Shown here: positions 61,990-64,000 of the stretch, piece after piece
Numbering within the stretch: the stretch's first letter is position 1
How the letters are laid out: every line of letters starts with the position of its first letter
Origin: an uncultured Woeseiaceae bacterium
Lineage (GTDB): Bacteria > Pseudomonadota > Gammaproteobacteria > Steroidobacterales > Woeseiaceae
Length of the DNA: 64,000 nt
Direction: 5' to 3'
NCBI GenBank assembly: GCA_947258565.1
Contig: CAMYJB010000002.1
Coordinates: 1-64,000, forward strand
Translations under genes and position numbers: made by a program
The notes under the pieces: model-generated
Told to the model about the DNA's origin: nothing
What the model saw: the letters and a program-made list of their open reading frames with translations, nothing else
The model's database searches: none

Positions 61990-63447
61990 GTGACGGCAAG
62001 GACCAGGGCGCTGGTTTTCGGCGCCAGCGGCTATATCGGGACGAACCTGGTGCCGCGGCTCGTAGAGGGCGGCTGGCAGGTGAGGGCGGCCGCACGGCAC
62101 CGGGCAGTGCTGGAGGCTCGCGACTGGCAGGACGTGGAACTGATCGCGGCCGATGCGCTGGATCCCGCGTCGTTGCCGGCGGCGGTGGAGGAAATCGACA
62201 TCGCCTTCTATCTCGTGCACTCGATGGCGGCTGGCAAGAATTTCGCGGAGCTGGATATCGAGGCGGCGAAGAATTTCGCCGTTGCCGCTGCCGAAGCGGG
62301 CATCAAGCGCATCGTGTACCTGGGCGGACTGATCCCGGCGGATCCGCGCTCACTGCATCTCAAGTCGAGAGAGGAGACCGGTGACGTACTGCGACACGGT
62401 TCGGTACCCGTAACTGAGATTCGCGCGGGCATGATCGTCGGGCCCGGGTCCGCCGCTTACGAGGTGATTCGCGATCTCGTCAACTACCTGCCGGTGATGG
62501 TCACGCCGCGCTGGGTGCAGTCGCGCTCGACACCCATCGCGCTCGACAATCTGCTGGACTACCTGGTCGGCGTCGCGCGCCTGCCGGAGGCGCTGGGCAA
62601 GATCTATGACGTTGGTGGTCCGGAGGTGCTCACCTACGAGCAATTGATGCGGCAGTACGGCGAGATCGCAGGAAAACGCTTCTGGCTCCTGAGTCTGCCA
62701 GTGCTAACGCCACGTCTGTCATCGTACTGGCTGAAACTCGTTACGGCGGTGCCGACGAACATTGCCCGCGCGCTGATTGACGGACTCGAGCACGATGTCA
62801 TCGCCGACAGTCACGCGATCCAGGAGCTGATCCCGCTCAAGCTGAAGACCTTCAGGGAATCCGTCGCCGCAGCACTGGAGGCAGAGCAGAACAACACACT
62901 GTGCGCGCACTGGGCAGAAGGCTCGATCGTGTGCCGTAATTTTCACCCGGAATACGCGTACTATGCGAAGCGAGCGGGTGGCACGGCGTCGACCTGGGCG
63001 AGCAGGGCAGCGCTCTGGCGCCAGGTCATGGCATTCGGTGGCGACGAAGGCTACTACTACGCGGAATCGCTGTGGTTCCTTCGCAGGTTGATCAACTGGT
63101 TTGCCGGTGGTCCGAGTTTCTATCGCCGCCGCCGCCATCCGACGGAGCTGCGCGTCGGCGACGCTATCGACGCATGGCGCGTCATTGCGCTGGAACCCGG
63201 GCGACGCCTGACATTGCTCATGGAAATGCGCGGACCGGGTTCCGGCGTTCTCGAGTTCGAAATCGACGACGAGGGAGACCATCGCAATCTGCGGGCGACA
63301 GCTTACTGGCACCCGGCCGGGCCGGCGGGACTCATTTACTGGTATGCACTGCTTCCGGTTCATGCATTCCTGTTTCGCGGCATGACTGCGGCAGTCGCGA
63401 AGCGCGCAGAGAAAAAGGAAGGTGAGCCGGTGGATGTGTCCACCTGA
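61990..63447 (+). CDS. NAD(P)-binding protein with DUF2867 C-terminal domain
   Basis: Predicted 485 residues from GTG 61990 (GGAGAG upstream). Residues 1-300 are an extended SDR/NmrA-type fold with FGASGYIGTNLV. Residues about 335-480 match DUF2867 (FYRRRRHPTELRVGDAIDAW, LIYWYALLPVHAFLF) which is tied to the membrane. Widespread; the reaction is not established. It precedes the cyclase gene by 40 bases. Confidence 0.88.
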   Translation: MTARTRALVFGASGYIGTNLVPRLVEGGWQVRAAARHRAVLEARDWQDVELIAADALDPASLPAAVEEIDIAFYLVHSMAAGKNFAELDIEAAKNFAVAAAEAGIKRIVYLGGLIPADPRSLHLKSREETGDVLRHGSVPVTEIRAGMIVGPGSAAYEVIRDLVNYLPVMVTPRWVQSRSTPIALDNLLDYLVGVARLPEALGKIYDVGGPEVLTYEQLMRQYGEIAGKRFWLLSLPVLTPRLSSYWLKLVTAVPTNIARALIDGLEHDVIADSHAIQELIPLKLKTFRESVAAALEAEQNNTLCAHWAEGSIVCRNFHPEYAYYAKRAGGTASTWASRAALWRQVMAFGGDEGYYYAESLWFLRRLINWFAGGPSFYRRRRHPTELRVGDAIDAWRVIALEPGRRLTLLMEMRGPGSGVLEFEIDDEGDHRNLRATAYWHPAGPAGLIYWYALLPVHAFLFRGMTAAVAKRAEKKEGEPVDVST

Positions 63448-63487
63448 TATTGCCGGAAACACCAGGTATTGCAGCAAGGTAACTCAT

Positions 63488-64000
63488 GTGAAATATCCCC
63501 ACAGGCTCCTCGAAGACGTCGATACGCTTGCCAGCTTCAAAGGCTGGAGCAAAGCGGTTTACGAGGATTTTTTCAGGCTTCAACGCGGCGAGATCGAAGA
63601 ATCAGAATTTCGGGAGAAGTACTCACGAGAACGCGCCATCCTGTCGATCGACATGACGGGGTTTACGATTTCCACGGTAAAACTCGGAGAAATGCAGAGC
63701 CTGACACGGATCCTGGACGCGCAACGCGTGGCGATTCCGGTGATGCAGGATTATGGTGCGGAGCTCGTGCGCTGCTTCGCCGACGATATCGTCGCCCTGT
63801 TCCTGGAACCGGACAGTGCGGTCGATGCGGCGCTCGAAATACATCGACGCGTGCAGCTGTTCAACGCTTCCTCGCTGGCATCCGAGCACCCGACCTTGTG
63901 CTGTGCCGGCGTCGGCTATGGCCGTGTTCTCGCCATAGGCCCGAACCTGGCGCAAGGGGACGAAATGAACCGCGCCTCGAAGCTCGGCGAGGACGTTGCG
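63488..64000 (+). CDS. Class III adenylate/guanylate cyclase-type protein, 3' end beyond window
   Basis: Open frame from GTG 63488 (AAGGT upstream) to the end, 171 codons without stop. The translated part has ILSIDMTGFT (first metal Asp), FADDIVALF (second metal Asp) and NRASKLGED, the class III nucleotide cyclase core. No membrane segment lies upstream, so it would be a soluble enzyme making cAMP or cGMP or a cyclase-like domain. The neighbouring NAD(P)-binding gene ends 40 bases before it, hinting at co-transcription. Confidence 0.75.
   Translation, partial: MKYPHRLLEDVDTLASFKGWSKAVYEDFFRLQRGEIEESEFREKYSRERAILSIDMTGFTISTVKLGEMQSLTRILDAQRVAIPVMQDYGAELVRCFADDIVALFLEPDSAVDAALEIHRRVQLFNASSLASEHPTLCCAGVGYGRVLAIGPNLAQGDEMNRASKLGEDVA

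Overview
Kind of organism. The window looks like the chromosome of a GC-rich, free-living gammaproteobacterium with a flexible sulfur-oxidising, CO2-fixing lifestyle. It carries a flavocytochrome c sulfide dehydrogenase subunit with a small cytochrome c, a Calvin-cycle operon (FBPase, phosphoribulokinase, transketolase, aldolase, phosphoglycolate phosphatase), pyruvate phosphate dikinase, a FixL/FixJ-type oxygen sensor and many envelope/stress genes. A marine-sediment relative of Chromatiales/Woeseiales would fit. That placement is inference from gene content; no rRNA or complete tRNA gene is present.

Layout. 1-2448 is AT-richer accessory DNA with few genes, a small membrane protein and an RTX-type Asp/Gly-rich secreted protein with a frameshift. 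It ends at the 3' half of a tRNA-Arg(ACG). Copies of that tRNA's 3' end recur at 4708 and 17953, each followed by a hairpin terminator. 2489-7476 holds an aldehyde dehydrogenase/DUF779 pair with a divergent AraC regulator, then an NmrA-DUF4345-DUF1772 unit whose last gene is dead. 7735-11494 is a run of small stress/envelope proteins (Kbp-like, DUF937, dodecin, DUF4332, a membrane-helix-repeat protein, a lipoprotein). 11570-17194 is the most unusual block: an Hpt protein, an OmpR-type regulator, a coiled-coil protein, a membrane OmpA-like protein, a Ras/Rab-like GTPase and a hybrid histidine kinase, all co-directional and partly overlapping.

17550-28263 has a DUF6524-like protein, cold-shock gene 1, RhlE helicase, the sulfide dehydrogenase pair, an MFS transporter, a frameshifted double-VWA protein and an exported KatG. 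28396-35451 is a heavy-metal efflux operon (His-rich protein, CzcC, CzcB, CzcA, DmeF-like CDF). 35672-36856 holds a methyltransferase and RraA. Two copies of a long perfect or near-perfect inverted repeat lie at 28329 and 36293; the first supplies the last codons of the CDF gene.

37285-47007 joins an oxygen-sensing FixL/FixJ pair and two receiver proteins lacking the phospho-acceptor Asp to the cbb operon, which suggests redox control of carbon fixation. 47036-51866 (minus strand) is a HAD phosphatase plus a trehalose operon (otsB, GH15, otsA). The remainder has a two-gene secreted unit of unknown function, an FKBP isomerase, cold-shock gene 2 with the same long leader as gene 1, an SDR without its catalytic Lys, glutamate dehydrogenase, a TauE permease, PPDK, a cytochrome lipoprotein, an NAD(P)-binding/DUF2867 protein and the start of a class III nucleotide cyclase that runs off the window.

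Working together. The sulfide dehydrogenase, Calvin genes and PPDK describe electron input and carbon assimilation. FixLJ and the LuxR-type regulator are placed to tune it to oxygen. KatG, metal efflux, trehalose synthesis, cold-shock proteins and the Kbp/dodecin run cover stress. The GTPase-kinase block is a candidate uncharacterised signalling system tied to the cell wall.
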